From: Leguminivora glycinivorella
Taxonomy: Eukaryota > Arthropoda > Insecta > Lepidoptera > Tortricidae
Length of the DNA: 64,000 bases
Reading direction: 5' to 3'
NCBI RefSeq assembly: GCF_023078275.1
Contig: NC_062977.1
Coordinates: forward strand, 7,337,118 to 7,401,117
Under the pieces are notes generated by a model. It was not told the origin of the DNA, ran no database searches, and saw only the letters and a list, made by a program, of their open reading frames with translations. Positions 22,480-33,929 of this stretch are shown piece by piece (position 1 is the stretch's first letter; the number at the start of each line of letters is the position of its first letter). Both the position numbers and the translations under genes were made by a program.

Positions 22480-24445
22480 GGAGGTGGTCCTCTAAGGAAC
22501 TTACGTGTCTTTTTGAAATCTCTTGAACCAGAAGTAAAGATAAAAACTAAACCTATACTTATGGCTATTTTGGATATTTTAACCCTATTGCACAACAACA
22601 GGGGAGAAAATTTCTTTTCCACCTCATTAGATTTTAAAATCGTTGTATTTATCGTGTTCAGCGACCCGATAAACCATAAAAACGATACCCATATTGTGTT
22701 TTTGACTTTACCCCCTTTGCACCCCTTTAGGGGTCAAATTTTCAAAAAACCTGAAACATGTATTTAGTCATGTCTTTAGGAATCCTCCTATGAAGTTTCG
22801 AATAAAATAGTCAAACTAATCTTGTTTCCCCATACAAACTTTGAACCCCCATTTCACCCTTTTAAGAGGAGAAATTTGAAAAATCCTTTCTTAGTGCTCC
22901 TCTACGCCATATAAGGAACCTATGTGCCAAATTTGAAATCTCTAGGACCAGCGGTTTCAGCTGTGTGTTGATATATTATGTCAGTTCGTCAGTCAGTCAG
23001 TTTCTTATTTTATATATTTTTTGATATTTAAACCCCACATTGCACTACAACAGGGGAGAAGGTATTTCACTTCCGCTTCGTTAGATTTTAAAAACGTTGT
23101 ATTTATCGTGATCAGCGACCCAATAAACCGTAAAAACGATACCCATATTAGTTTTTTGACTTTATCACCCCCTTTTCACCCTTTTAGGGGTTAGATTTTC
23201 AAAAAAACCTGAAACACGTCTTTAGTCATATGTTTTTAGGATTCCTCTTGTGAAGTTTCGAATAAAACAGTGAAACTAACATTGTTTCCCCATACAAACT
23301 TTGAACCCCCATTTGACCCCCTTAGGAGGCGAATTTTGAAAAATCCTTTCTTATTGCTTCTCTACACTATATAAGGAACCTACGTGCGAGCCGTGCGAGC
23401 AATAGTACAGACTGGACAGGACAAAACTGCAAGACCTCACTTCAAAGACCTCCGAATACTCACGCTGCCGTCTGTGGTGATATACCAAGTAGCTGTGTAT
23501 GTGCGATGCCACCTTAATGAATACGCGAGTGGAGCTGACGTTCACGGTCGCAATTTGCGGAATGCCCACAAACTCTTGGGCGTAAAGCACAAGCTGGCAA
23601 AATCTGCCAAAGTAACGCATGTGATGGGGCCGACTGTGTACAACAGACTGCCGGGTCATGTCACAAACGCACCGTCACTGATGAGCTTTAAAGCGCGACT
23701 GAAACGATGGCTTATCGAGCACACTTTTTACAGCTTTAAGGAGTTTATAGAGTACCAAATAAGTACCTAAGATTAGAATAAGTATGTAAAATATTTTAAT
23801 GTTATGAATATCAATTCTGCAAATAATTGTATTTAAAATGTATGTGACATATAATATGAACTATTATGAATAAATATATGAATATGAATATGAATATACG
23901 TGCCAAATTTGAGATCTCTAGGACCAGCAATTTCGGCTGTGCGTTGATATGTCAGTCAGTCAGTCAATATCTTCTTTTATATATTTTTTTGATATTTAAA
24001 CCCCATTGCACCACAACGGGGGAGAAGGTATTTCACTTCCGCCTCGTTAGATTTTAAAAACGTTGTATTTATCGTGATCAGCGACCCGATAAACCATAAA
24101 AACGATACCCATATTGATTTTTTGACTTTATTACCCCCTTTTCACCCTTTTAGGGGTTAAATTTTCAAAAAACCTGAAACACGTATTCAGTCACATGTCT
24201 TAAGGAATCTTCCTGTGAAGTTTCAAATAGAATAGTCAAACTAATCTTGTTTCCCCATACAAACTTTGAACCCCCATTTGACCCCCTTAGGAGGTGAATT
24301 TTGGAAAATCCTTTCTTAGTGCTCCTCTACACTATATAAGGAACCTACGTGCCAAATTTGAAATCTCTAGGACCAGCGGTTTCGGCTGTGCGTTGATATG
24401 TCAGTCAGTCAGTCAGTCAGTCAGTCAGCTTCTTCTTTTATATAT
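22480..24445 (+). repeat. Tandem ~450-base repeat, about four partial units, with a LINE insertion
   Basis: ATAAGGAACCTA...GTGCCAAATTTGA recurs near 22912, 23371/23897 and 24335; CCCCATACAAACTTTGAACC and ACCCTTTTAGGGG recur in step. Each unit ends in a GTCA run (up to about eight units). A 509-base LINE tail interrupts the second boundary. Unidentified family. Confidence 0.8.
23388..23896 (+). mobile_element. 5'-truncated LINE tail, 7-base target duplication
   Basis: TACGTGC at 23381-23387 is repeated at 23897-23903. The frame, open to 23770, has KDLRILTLPSVVIYQVAVY, MGPTVYNRLPGHV and FKARLKRWLIEHTFYSFKEF. This is the thumb and C-terminus of a CR1/Jockey-like reverse transcriptase, related to the one at 45.7-46.9 kb (SLRLLTLPSLYILEVALF). 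The tail is an ATATGA-type repeat. Confidence 0.85.
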
Positions 24446-25390
24446 TTATAGATGGGTACCTACTAATAAGCATTATTGTGTATAGCGCCATCTCTTGGTG
24501 AATTCGCTAACTAATTTGCGCGACCTGTAGGTATATAATAGTATGTTGGTTTTTCAGGGATTATTCTTTATAATGTTAACTGATTTCGACAGTTAAAAAC
24601 TGTAAAACTTTATTTGAAAGATAATGTAATGAAAGATAACAATAAAAAATAAATAATGTTATCCGTAAAATCTCGTACGATGTACATCCGCAATGTTGGT
24701 TAAAATGAAATTAAAATCTGAAAACTTTTTTGTCAATTAAAAAAAAGTTTCCAAGATATAGACATATATTTCATTTTATTTTTCCTGTAATATTTAAAAT
24801 AAAACCAATATTTCAGAGCGGCACCCAGTAATGATTATGATTACCTAGTATAAAATCAAACTCACCACTCATAATATTGTATCAATTTGATTGACTAGGG
24901 CTACATGTATAATTATGCAAAAGCATATCTGCATATTTTTATCACAATTTATGATTTCGCCGGTCGCGCTAGCCGACAATGATTTCCGAAATCAGATTAG
25001 CTACTTCGCTCAATTCCAACCGAACGTATTACGAACGAAATTGATAAAATCGTCTGCGGTGTCAATGGGATTTATTCGCTTTTGAGCGGATTGATGTCAG
25101 GGATTGTATTTACTCACCTATGAGTTTTGGTGTCAGTATTTTATGTCAAACTTCACCTACCCCATGAATATGTTTACTGAAACCAAAGACATATATAACT
25201 CCATATAGACAGATAAAGCCTAAGAAAAAAACGTACCTCAGTACCATACAGAGAAAGGTACGGTGGCCAAGATGGCGTTACACCTTTGGGGGATGATCTC
25301 AGCTAGATGGCGCTAATCGTTAAATATTTGACATTTTAACACATATGAAGCTCAGAATATGAGTCAAATTGTCAAAACTGAGGTTCAAAA
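24446..25390. other. No gene seen
   Basis: AT-rich. The stretch 25.25-25.38 kb (AGATGGCG-containing) looks repeat-like, but I see no second copy in the window. Confidence 0.4.
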
Positions 25391-26160
25391 TACAAAATAC
25401 AAAATCATTTATTCAGCAAATAGGCCACGGGGGCACTTTTACATGTCAACATTACAGAGTATTCATTAAAGTTAAACAAATGAAATTAATAGAAATATTA
25501 ACTAAAAATATTAATCATAAGCAAAGTAGCTATACACTGATATAGAATTAGAGATGTATAAAGTCTCTAAATGTCATATTATTACTAACTATAATCAATA
25601 CATAAAGAAAGTGCAAACAGATACAAAGATAAAAGAAATCTATAATACTTCAATAGTTGTAAAAGACTGAATATTACAAGTAAAAATATTATACTTAATC
25701 AAATAATCCATGGAGATGTATAGCGTCTCCAAGAGTCAAATTTTATAAAATTAAAATATTTAAAAGTAAAAACCTTTGTCAAATAATACAAAAAAAAAAA
25801 AATACAGAAAATGAACAGCTAAATTACACATTTCAAGAGATGTACAAGTCTCTAGTTGTCAATCATTAAAGAACAAATCAAGTTTACAAATAAGGGCCAA
25901 TCAAGGTTACAAATTAAGTTTAAAAATATAATCAAAATCTCAGAGATGTAAGTATAAGGTCTCTAAGTGTCCAAAAAACTAACATTAACTTAATCAAACG
26001 ACAAGGTCATTAAAGTAAGGAATCTATTTTAAAATAAAATATAATCAAAATCTCAGAGATGTATAAAGTCTCTAAGTGTCCAAAAGCTAAAATTAACTAA
26101 ATTAAACGACAACGTGATGGTCTCTAGTGTCATCCTTAAGACATTACTTACTTAAGTTTA
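25391..26160 (-). repeat. LINE 3' UTR-like sequence with a recurring short hairpin
   Basis: Starts with AAATACAAAATACAAAATCA and CAGCAAATAGGCCACGGGGG, typical of the reverse of a LINE 3' end. Six variants of AGAGATGTATAAAGTCTCTA followed by GTGTC occur at 25550, 25711, 25835, 25942, 26055 and (partial) 26113. AGAGA/TCTCT form a small stem in the fuller copies. Confidence 0.55.
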
Positions 26161-26369
26161 ATTCTTACAAGAACCGAATGTAGTGTCTCGCAATCCGCTC
26201 AAAAGTAAAGTTAAATAATCTAACAAAACATGTGGCCCAGGTAAGCTTGAACAGACCAGTCTCCACAAACAGCACCCGTTCACGAGTATGACGCGTATCT
26301 CAGCCATCGCCTCCCTCAAAAGTTTTAAGCCTGTGTCAAGAGATGGCAGTCTATGCACTGTGATTACAC

Positions 26370-26700
26370 ATTTTTAACCGACTTCAAAAAAGGAGGAGGT
26401 TCTCAATTCGACTGAATGTTTTTTTTTTTTATTTTTTTGTATGTATGTTACTCGATATCTCCGAGGATTGTGGACCGATTTTCAAAATTTTTTTTTGATC
26501 GAACGGGTATAACCCCGAGATGGTCCCATTGGCACCAAGTCGGGGTCTGATGATGGGATCTTGGAGAAATCGAGGGAACTCTTCAAATGTTATAGGCACA
26601 TGTAATGTTTTTAGTATATTTTTCAAAGGTACACCAGTATTTACACCTGATGGTAATAATTTTATGTGGCTGAGCTGATGATGGAAGGTCAACAACTCCT
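26370..26700 (-). repeat. Lepidopteran GACTTCAAAAAAGGAGGAGG repeat
   Basis: Begins ACCGACTTCAAAAAAGGAGG, then a T run and GTATGTTACTCGATATCTCC. It resembles a repeat commonly seen in moth genomes. The 88-codon minus frame inside shows no domain. Confidence 0.45.
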
Positions 26701-26793
26701 CAATGGTTAGGAGTTAAAGGATAATTCTTTCACTACTGTACATATATTCGGATTGATACATATAATATCAATAGGAACCACTAAAAATCAACA

Positions 26794-27202
26794 AATAAAT
26801 AAACTTTTTAACAAAAAATAAAACCGCCTTCAAAAAAAAGCGCGTTACAAAACACGTAGAAACTAAAAAGCAAAAAATAATAAACCTTTGAATTCAGATT
26901 TCTTATCGTATTGCAATAATCTAAACATCCAAATTATAAACAAATCAATTATTTTTGGAGTCGGGGCCAGCCTGAGTATGGTTGGGTGGCGCCAAACAGG
27001 CAATATAGCAAGGCGACGAACAGGTCTGGCACCGACTACAAAAATAATTGATTTGTTTATAATTTGGATGTTTAGATTATTGCAATACGATAAGAAATCT
27101 GAATTCAAAGGTTTATTATTTTTTGCTTTTTAGTTTCTACGTGTTTTGTAACGCGCTTTTTTTTGAAGGCGGTTTTATTTTTTGTTAAAAAGTTTATTTA
27201 TT
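26794..27202. repeat. Foldback element: 176-base arms, 57-base loop
   Basis: Arms 26794-26969 and 27027-27202 are nearly perfect reverse complements. Both strands therefore carry the same 81-codon frame start (MNSDFLSYCNNLNIQIINKS), which is an artefact of the palindrome. Each arm contains CGCCTTCAAAAAAAAGCGCG, like the end of the neighbouring repeat. Confidence 0.92.
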
Positions 27203-27269
27203 AATTCGACGGTAGCTCTCTATAATACTCGATCCTCTTTGCTGAAACGTAACAGAAACAATAGCTTTG

Positions 27270-27450
27270 GTAAAGAGTATCATTTTGTACCTTTTGGTGT
27301 TGAAATTCTAGGTCCATGGGGTCCTAGCGCACACACGTTTTAGCAGAAATCACGACGTTTCTGATTGACATAACAGGTGACTGAAGATTTGGTAAATTCC
27401 TCGCATAATCAGCATAGACAGCATACAGCGAAGACATGTCATTGTACATT
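27270..27450 (+). mobile_element. Decayed LINE C-terminal fragment
   Basis: TTGGTGTTGAAATTCTAGGTC and CCATGGGGTCCTAGCGC match the reverse of 33.44-33.53 kb; the frame is broken. Confidence 0.55.
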
Positions 27451-27451
27451 A

Positions 27452-27592
27452 ATTGTGACATTATCTGGGTAAAGGGACCTGATTGTCGATGGCGCTTACG
27501 GCGTTATGAACGATGTTCGTGTACAAATACGACGCCGCGGGACGTAAGCGCCATCGACAAAAAAGGTCCCTTTATCCAGATAACATCACAAT
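27452..27592. mobile_element. MITE, ~141 bases
   Basis: Ends ATTGTGACATTATCTGGG and CCAGATAACATCACAAT are inverted and extend through AAAGGGACC and TTGTCGATGGCGCTTACG. Confidence 0.8.
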
Positions 27593-27823
27593 AGGCTAGT
27601 TTCCTACTAGTCAAATCAGCTTCTTTTTTAAGAACTGTCAAAACGATTTGCTAATATTATTATGGAATTACTATGAAATACTGAGGAGTGACATCACGGT
27701 CAATTCATTTACTTTATATCTTTCTATTTGACTTATTAAATAGAAATTATGTTTAAACATAACTACTGTCCATATTTTCTTCGAATTATGTGGTGTTTTA
27801 TTTCGTGCACTGCATACAATATT

Positions 27824-28802
27824 TTTCCCCTCACTAGCTCGGAAACACGTGTTTTCTCCTTTAATACCAACGGGTAAAAACGCATTTTATCCACTAGTGG
27901 GTAAAGTAATTTGACCTTGAATAAGGTCAAATTGACTGCTTTAAAATTGATAAGAGTAGGTGAATCTAGAAATAAAGATGATTTACCACCTGTGGAACTA
28001 CTGGAAGCACTGGTAAACGCATTTTTAGGGTTCCGTAGTCAACTAGGAACCCTTATAGTTTCGCCATGTCTGTCTGTCCGTCCGTCCGTCCGTCCGTCCG
28101 TCCGCGGATAATCTCAGTAACCGTAAGCACTAGAAAGCTGAAATTTGGTACCAATATGTATATCAATCACGCCAACAAAGTGCAAAAATAAAAATTGGAA
28201 AAAAATGTTTTATTAGGGTACCCCCCCTACATGCAAAGTGGGGGCTGATTTTTTTTTCATTCCAACCCCAACGTTTGATATATTGTTGGATAGGTATTTA
28301 AAAATGAATAAGGGTTTACTAAGATCGTTTTTTGATAATATTAATATTTTCGGAAATAATCGCTCCTAAAGGAAAAAAAAGTGCGTCCCCCCCCCTCTAA
28401 CTTTTGAACCATATGTTTAAAAAATATGAAAAATATCACAAAAGTGGAACTTTATAAATACTTTCTAGGAAAATTGTTTTGAACTTGATAGGTTCAGTAG
28501 TCTTTGAGAAAAATACGGAAAACTACGGAACCCTACACTGAGCGTGGCCCGACACGCTCTTGGCCGGTTTTTTGCGTTGTAGTTTCCTCGCTATAGTGAG
28601 AGGAAAAGTTTTGTGTTACACTCGGGTGCAAATGTATTTTACTTCTCGTGTGTTAAAAAACTCGCAAGTTCAGGATTCTATTCTCGAACCACTCGCTTCG
28701 CTCGTGATTCAACTATAGAATCCTTTCACTTGCTCGTTTTTCAATTCCACACTCGGCGTTAAAATACAACTTTGCCCCCTTGTATAACAAATAACTATTA
28801 TT
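27824..28802 (+). repeat. CTCACTAGCTCGGAAACACG repeat, interrupted copy
   Basis: Matches 6608-6955 on both sides of the insertion at 28022-28573. Confidence 0.8.
28022..28573 (+). mobile_element. ~550-base AGGGTTCCGTAG repeat, copy 2 (inserted in another repeat)
   Basis: Nearly identical to 4390-4946. The flanks AAACGCAT and GTTGTAGTTTCCTCG are contiguous in the empty copy near 6785. Confidence 0.85.
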
Positions 28803-29440
28803 TTAAGTATAGGAAACTAGCTTATTATCTGTAACATACAGATTAAGTCTGAATAACGCACAGAAAATACACGATAAGTAAAAATAAATCGAAAGCAGAT
28901 ATACATACATACTCGTAAATTTATTGAAAATGAGCGGTGCGAAGTGGTCGATATGGTAATTCTGAGTAAACACACTTGAAACCAGACGCAAACTGCATGA
29001 AATTTCTCAGAGCTCAGTGAAATTATACTAACGATCTCCACCGTTATCAAATCTGGATGTTTGCGGGGCCAGGGGTACTTATGCGAAATTAAATGTTAGC
29101 TTGAATGTAAGTAGGTATAGGTATCTGTCCCAAGCGTCAATTATCATAGTTCATAGAAAATAATCCATACTTAAATTATCCATACTAATTATTATATACT
29201 TTCCCATCACGGAACAAGGGTATTCCGGACCTTTGGGAGGCGTGCGCGGGGCCGAAGCCAACACGTAGAGGCCCTTTCGACACTTTAATGAAATGTAAGG
29301 GGTACACCGAGCGGATGTTGCCCTTGCCCGTATCATGGGACACACGCAGAGGCAACACCCGCCGGGGTGTAAGGACTATTTGAGAGTTAATGGAATCTAA
29401 AATGAATTGGTCTATTTTGATGAAAGTGATGGACTAAATA
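28803..29440. other. No gene seen
   Basis: No supported gene. The GC-richer stretch 29.20-29.36 kb reads like degraded retroelement coding sequence but has stops. Confidence 0.4.
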
Positions 29441-29507
29441 CTGGGCTGTGGATAAAAAACCGGACGCCTGCCTAATAAAACGGTATCCAATTTTATATAC
29501 TAATTAT

Positions 29508-29926
29508 TATAAACAGGAGCAGGAACATGTCCAGTCTGTCCAGGTCACAGAAATGAAGATGCTTCGGTGGATGTGCGGAGTAACGAGGCTCGACAGGATA
29601 CGCAATGAACATGTTCGCGGTAGCCTCGGAGTACGTGATATCGCCGATAAGCTACAAGAAAGTCGACTGAGATGGTATGGACACGTGAAGAGAAGGCCTC
29701 CTGAGTATATAGGAAACGTTGCTATGGATCTGAGCATTGCTGGGTCCCGAGGAAGAGGAAGACCGAAGATGAGATGGGCAGATACCATAGCAAAAGACAT
29801 GAGAGCCTGCGACGTTTCAGTTGACGACACGTCCGATCGTGCGAAGTGGAAGGAAAGGACAGGAAAAGCAGACCCCAAAATCAGATGGGAATAATAATGC
29901 TGAGGAGAGAGAGAGAGAGAGAGAGA
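29508..29926 (+). mobile_element. RTE-clade LINE C-terminal fragment
   Basis: The plus frame ending at 29894 carries MKMLRWMCGVTRLDRIRNEH, LQESRLRWYGHVKRRPPEY and GRGRPKMRWADTI, the diagnostic C-terminal motifs of RTE-clade reverse transcriptases. It ends with a stop at 29892-29894 and a (GA)n tail to 29926. The polymerase core is missing. Confidence 0.85.
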
Positions 29927-30343
29927 ATTATTATAAATGGGAAAGTGTGTGTGTCTGTTCGTTTGTCCGTCTTTCACGGCAAAACGGAGCGACGAATTGA
30001 CGTGATTTTTTAGGTGGAGATAGTTGAAGAGATGGAGAGTGACATAGGCTACTGTTTGTCTCTTTCTAACGCGAGCGAAGCCGCGGGCAAAAGATAGTAA
30101 TAATAAAGTATTATAAATGGGAAAGTATATGTGTCTGTTTGTTTGTCTGTCTTTCAAGGCAAAACGGAACGAAGAAATGTCGTGATTTTTTAAGTGGAGA
30201 TAGTTGAATGGATGGAGAGTGACATAGGCTACTTTTCGACTCTTTCTAACCCTCCACTACTGGGTGGGTGGTGGAAGTTTGTATGGAGAATTCCGCAATT
30301 TTCGACTTTAACGCGAGCGAACCCGCGGGCGAAAGCTAGTACT
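29927..30343 (+). repeat. Two tandem GCGAGCGAAGCCGC repeats
   Basis: Copies at 29930-30098 and 30107-30343. Each has AAATGGGAAAGT, TTTCA-GGCAAAACGGA and a GCGAGCGAA-CCGCGGGC end; the second includes an extra CCTCCACTACTGGGTGGGTG segment. Confidence 0.8.
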
Positions 30344-30707
30344 GCATAAAATGCAAAAAGTAGACACAAATGTGTTTAATGCTAATTGCATTTTTAAGAG
30401 AAACATTTGTGGTTTTCAATGATACTCCGTGTTTTTTTTATTTCCTTTAAATTTGATAGTACAGACACTAATTAGCATACCTCTCATTGTTAAATTCTAA
30501 TTTTTTTTTTCATTTTCATTCATAACAAATTACTCAATAAGTATGAGAAAACCATAAAAATAACATTAAAAATAGTGTCAAGTATGTCATGGTACAGGTA
30601 GAAATAAATACTTAACAACGAAAGTAGTAAAGGTTGATATATTATGATTCACTTGTTCAGTCATTAACAACTCAATATCAGTAGGAGTTTAAGACACTAG
30701 TTTCTTA

Positions 30708-30857
30708 CGCCGTGTCTTGCGTGGGCGACGGTCGCGCGACCGTCGCCGTCGCGTCTCATCGCATCGTCTACTTCCATATCGATAAGGTTTGATTTCGTAT
30801 GCGTCGCATCGCCGTCGCGCGACCATCGCGCGACCGTCGCCCACGCAAGCCACGGCG
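30708..30857. mobile_element. GC-rich MITE with TTA target duplication
   Basis: TTA at 30705-30707 and 30858-30860 flanks inverted ends CGCCGTGTCTTGCGTGGGCG and CGCCCACGCAAGCCACGGCG. The interior is CGACGGTCGCGCGA-rich. Harbinger-like by duplication length. Confidence 0.8.
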
Positions 30858-30984
30858 TTAGAGATATTAATTGTAGTTGACCACAAGAATATGACCCTTT
30901 AATTTATCAGAAATCAAAAATAACGCTATGAAGAAGGTCATAACTCTGATTATTATTTAACCGCTCATTGCTATGAAACTGCCA

Positions 30985-31088
30985 ATTTTTTTTCGCAATT
31001 TCAGCATTAGTTCTATAGTAAAAGTTGTTCATTATGGCCTCAAAAGTCACTGTGCAAAGTTTGAACGGTCCTCTTACTTCACGGTGTA
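30985..31088. repeat. One end of the CACGGTGAAATAAAAAGG MITE family
   Basis: AAGTCACTGTGCAAAGTTTGA followed by CACGGTG matches the right end of 35556-35934; the left end is missing. Confidence 0.65.
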
Positions 31089-31880
31089 TAACAAATAGTA
31101 TCCACTTCTAATTATAATCGACAGTCTAAATGTATTGTCTATGGTTGTCCTGCGTTTGGCAGTCGAAATAATGTTCACACCCCACTGGGTGAGGATAATT
31201 AACGTGATTACATGAACAACATAAGTTGGCAATTACAGTACAATACGCATATGTAGTGGGCTTAAGGCATATTGATCTCACACAACCCTGGATATGTAGC
31301 CAACGTCACAACCGCTTACTTTGCTTAGCAAGTTCTCTTTATCGCTCTGCGTGTGTTGCACGACAGAGCCGGATTGCCTTTCGATCGCAAATTTGAATCA
31401 GCAATTGTCACTTTGGCTAAGTCGGCTAGTTTAGCGATTGATAACCCTTCGCGGGCGGCACAAAGTCCAACATCTGGCACGTAAACATTGATTCTTATTT
31501 TATCTATCCCTTAAAAGTAATATATGTCCCTTAACATATACGTAAGTGTCTCGTTAAAACTTCATTTGTTGGACATTTTTGTTTTATTGTGACCAGAATA
31601 GTTGATAGAGTTTTATTACTGTACTGAATAAAATAGTGTGTATTCTTTGTGTAATTACTTAGAGCTCCATTAATATAAGACACGTTATTTTACATTTTAA
31701 AAATTGTATTAATTATACGTTTATAATTATACAATGATTTATTAAATTAATAGTTTGAGGGTTGATTAACCTATCGTCTCAGTTTATAAGGCCGTTAAAA
31801 ATTCAGTTTTCTTTACCTCTCTAAACTTGTAATACCGCATAATATCAAGTAACTATTCAACTATTAAATATATACCCTGT
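31089..31880. other. No gene seen
   Basis: No supported gene; a short stretch near 31.32-31.39 kb resembles the interior of the palindromic GTAGCCGAATGGCA family. Confidence 0.4.
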
Positions 31881-32482
31881 TTTTAGGGTTCCGTAGTCAA
31901 CTAGGAACCCTTATAGTTTCGCCATGTCTGTGATATACAGGTTGTCCGTCCGTCCGTTATAGAAAAGTGTATGTGTCGTCCGTCCGTCTTTCACGGCAAA
32001 CGGGAGCGACGAATTGACGGATAATCTCAGTAACCGTTAGCACTAGAAAAGCTGAAATTTGGTACCAATATGTATTTCAATCACGCCAACAAAGTGCAAA
32101 AATAAAAAATGGAAAAAAATGTTTTATTAGGGTACCTCCCTACATGTAAAGTGGGGGCTGATATTTTTTTTCATTCCAACCCCAACGTGTGATATATTGT
32201 TGGATAGGTATTTAAAAATGAATAAGGGTTTACTAAGATGGTTTTTTGATAATATTATATTTTCGGAAATAATCGCTCCTAAAGGAAAAAAAGTGCGTCC
32301 CCCCCCTCTAACTTTTGAACCGTATGTTTAAAAAATATGAAAAAAATCACAAAAGTAGAACTTTATAAAGACTTTCTAGGAAAATTGTTTTGAACTTGAT
32401 AGGTTCAGTAGTTTTTGAGAAAAATACGGAAAACTACGGAACCCTACACTGAGCGTGGCGACACGCTCTTGGCCGGTTTTTT
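31881..32482 (+). mobile_element. ~550-base AGGGTTCCGTAG repeat, copy 3, chimeric
   Basis: Matches copies 1 and 2 except that, after 31930, about 90 bases of the GCGAGCGAAGCCGC-family repeat (AAAAGTGTATGTGTC, TTTCACGGCAAACGGGAGCG) replace the start of the (CCGT)n tract. Confidence 0.8.
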
Positions 32483-32815
32483 ATTGAATTCCGTTAGCTT
32501 TAAGGGAAGAATGAATCTTCCCACATACAATTAATTTCTCTAAGGTTATCGAGTTATTAAAAAAATAAAGATTATCGCTGAACACGTGTGTCACAGCCTT
32601 TACCAATTCCTAATGTTATTTGTTTTGGCATGTGTCGTAAATCACTTGACACTAACTTGAATGTTACTCTTAAGGGTCTCTCACAATAATAAATTCATTT
32701 ATTATGTATGAAAATGAAAAAAAAAATATGGAGAATTTACCTAAAAGTGATATACAGGGTGGTCCTGAGAATGAACCTAACTACGTGTCGAATTTAACAG
32801 AAAACAAAAAAAAAG

Positions 32816-32960
32816 ATTATAGAAAAGTGTGTGTCTGTTTGTCCGTCTTTCACGGCAAACGGGAGCGACGAATTGACGTGATTTTTTGTGGAGATAGTTG
32901 AAGGGATGGAGATTTTTGTCTCTGTCTAACGCGAGCGGAGCCGCGGGCAAAAGCAAGTTT
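32816..32960 (+). repeat. GCGAGCGAAGCCGC repeat, short copy
   Basis: AGAAAAGTGTGTGTCTG, TTTCACGGCAAACGGGAGCG and CGCGAGCGGAGCCGCGGGC. Confidence 0.8.
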
Positions 32961-33309
32961 AAAATAAATATTTAAGTAGTTGTTTCTTATACTTATAAAG
33001 TGTAAATTTTCAGCTCCACGTTCCGTAACTCTTTCAGTCGTTAAAACTGTCACAGAACTAGTTTACAAGCTTTTATTGAACTTCACTCCCGTGTTAGTTT
33101 CGTACACTCGCGCTACGTTTTTGAAGGCGACTTTTCATCCACTTGCATTTCAGTTTACCTATGAATGTTCGAGTACACATAGAATCTTTGTATTTATGTC
33201 TACTATTGCCTTTATTTTAATACCTCATACTGAAAAATCTTTATTTACATGAACATATTTACATAATTATATAAGAAACTAAGACTAAACTTAAAAGCTA
33301 GCTAATGTC

Positions 33310-33535
33310 TAAAATAGGCCCTTGAGGCATTGTACCAAGGATACTGGCGACATTTCCTCGCTGTATCGCAATGCTGATAAGTTGTGCGAGGAAGTCGCCA
33401 GCTCTTCGGTCACCAGTTACCTCAACCAGACGCTTCGCGATTTCTGTGAACAACTTATTTGCGCTGGGACCCCATGGACCTAGAGTTTCTACGCCAAAAG
33501 GTACAAAAAGGTATTCTTTGCCAAGACTTTTGTAT
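33310..33535 (-). mobile_element. LINE C-terminal fragment
   Basis: The minus strand reads LFVPFGVETLGPWGPSANKL, then EIAKRLVEVTGDRRAGDFLA and QLISIAIQRGNVASILGTMP, the same family as 13325-13735. The opposite strand shows a 136-codon frame that is only a shadow. Confidence 0.7.
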
Positions 33536-33809
33536 TTATTACCTACGTTTCAAAATTGTGGCACTTATTACATCATCATGATTTCTAACAAGAACGATAT
33601 AATGAGACTGACAAAGCCCATACAAAAAAGCGTACCCCTGAAATATATAATTAAATTAATTAAATTTTCACCACACCAACCTGTAAAAGCTCTCTTTGCT
33701 ATTCGTAAACGGATAGCAAAATTACATTTTATCCACAAGAGTGCAAAGGAATTTCATTCAAATACTAACTTGATGTCTTAAGGTATATTTTAGGTACCTA
33801 TAAAATTGT

Positions 33810-33929
33810 GAGTGTGTTTAGTAAAACGTCCCACTTTTAAGGCGAGATTTACTTGTATCTTTATATGAATAAACTGACAAAGCGACTTTATAGAAATCGA
33901 CAAAGTGGGACGTTTTCCCGTGAACACTC
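33810..33929. mobile_element. MITE, 120 bases
   Basis: Ends GAGTGTGTTTAGTAAAACGT and ACGTTTTCCCGTGAACACTC are inverted and extend through CCCACTTT. Confidence 0.75.

Noticed and set aside
26863..27133. Identical 81-codon frames on both strands
   Set aside because: Product of the 176-base palindrome.
33371..33781. 136-codon plus-strand frame
   Set aside because: The first half is antisense to the LINE fragment at 33310-33535 and the rest has no similarity.
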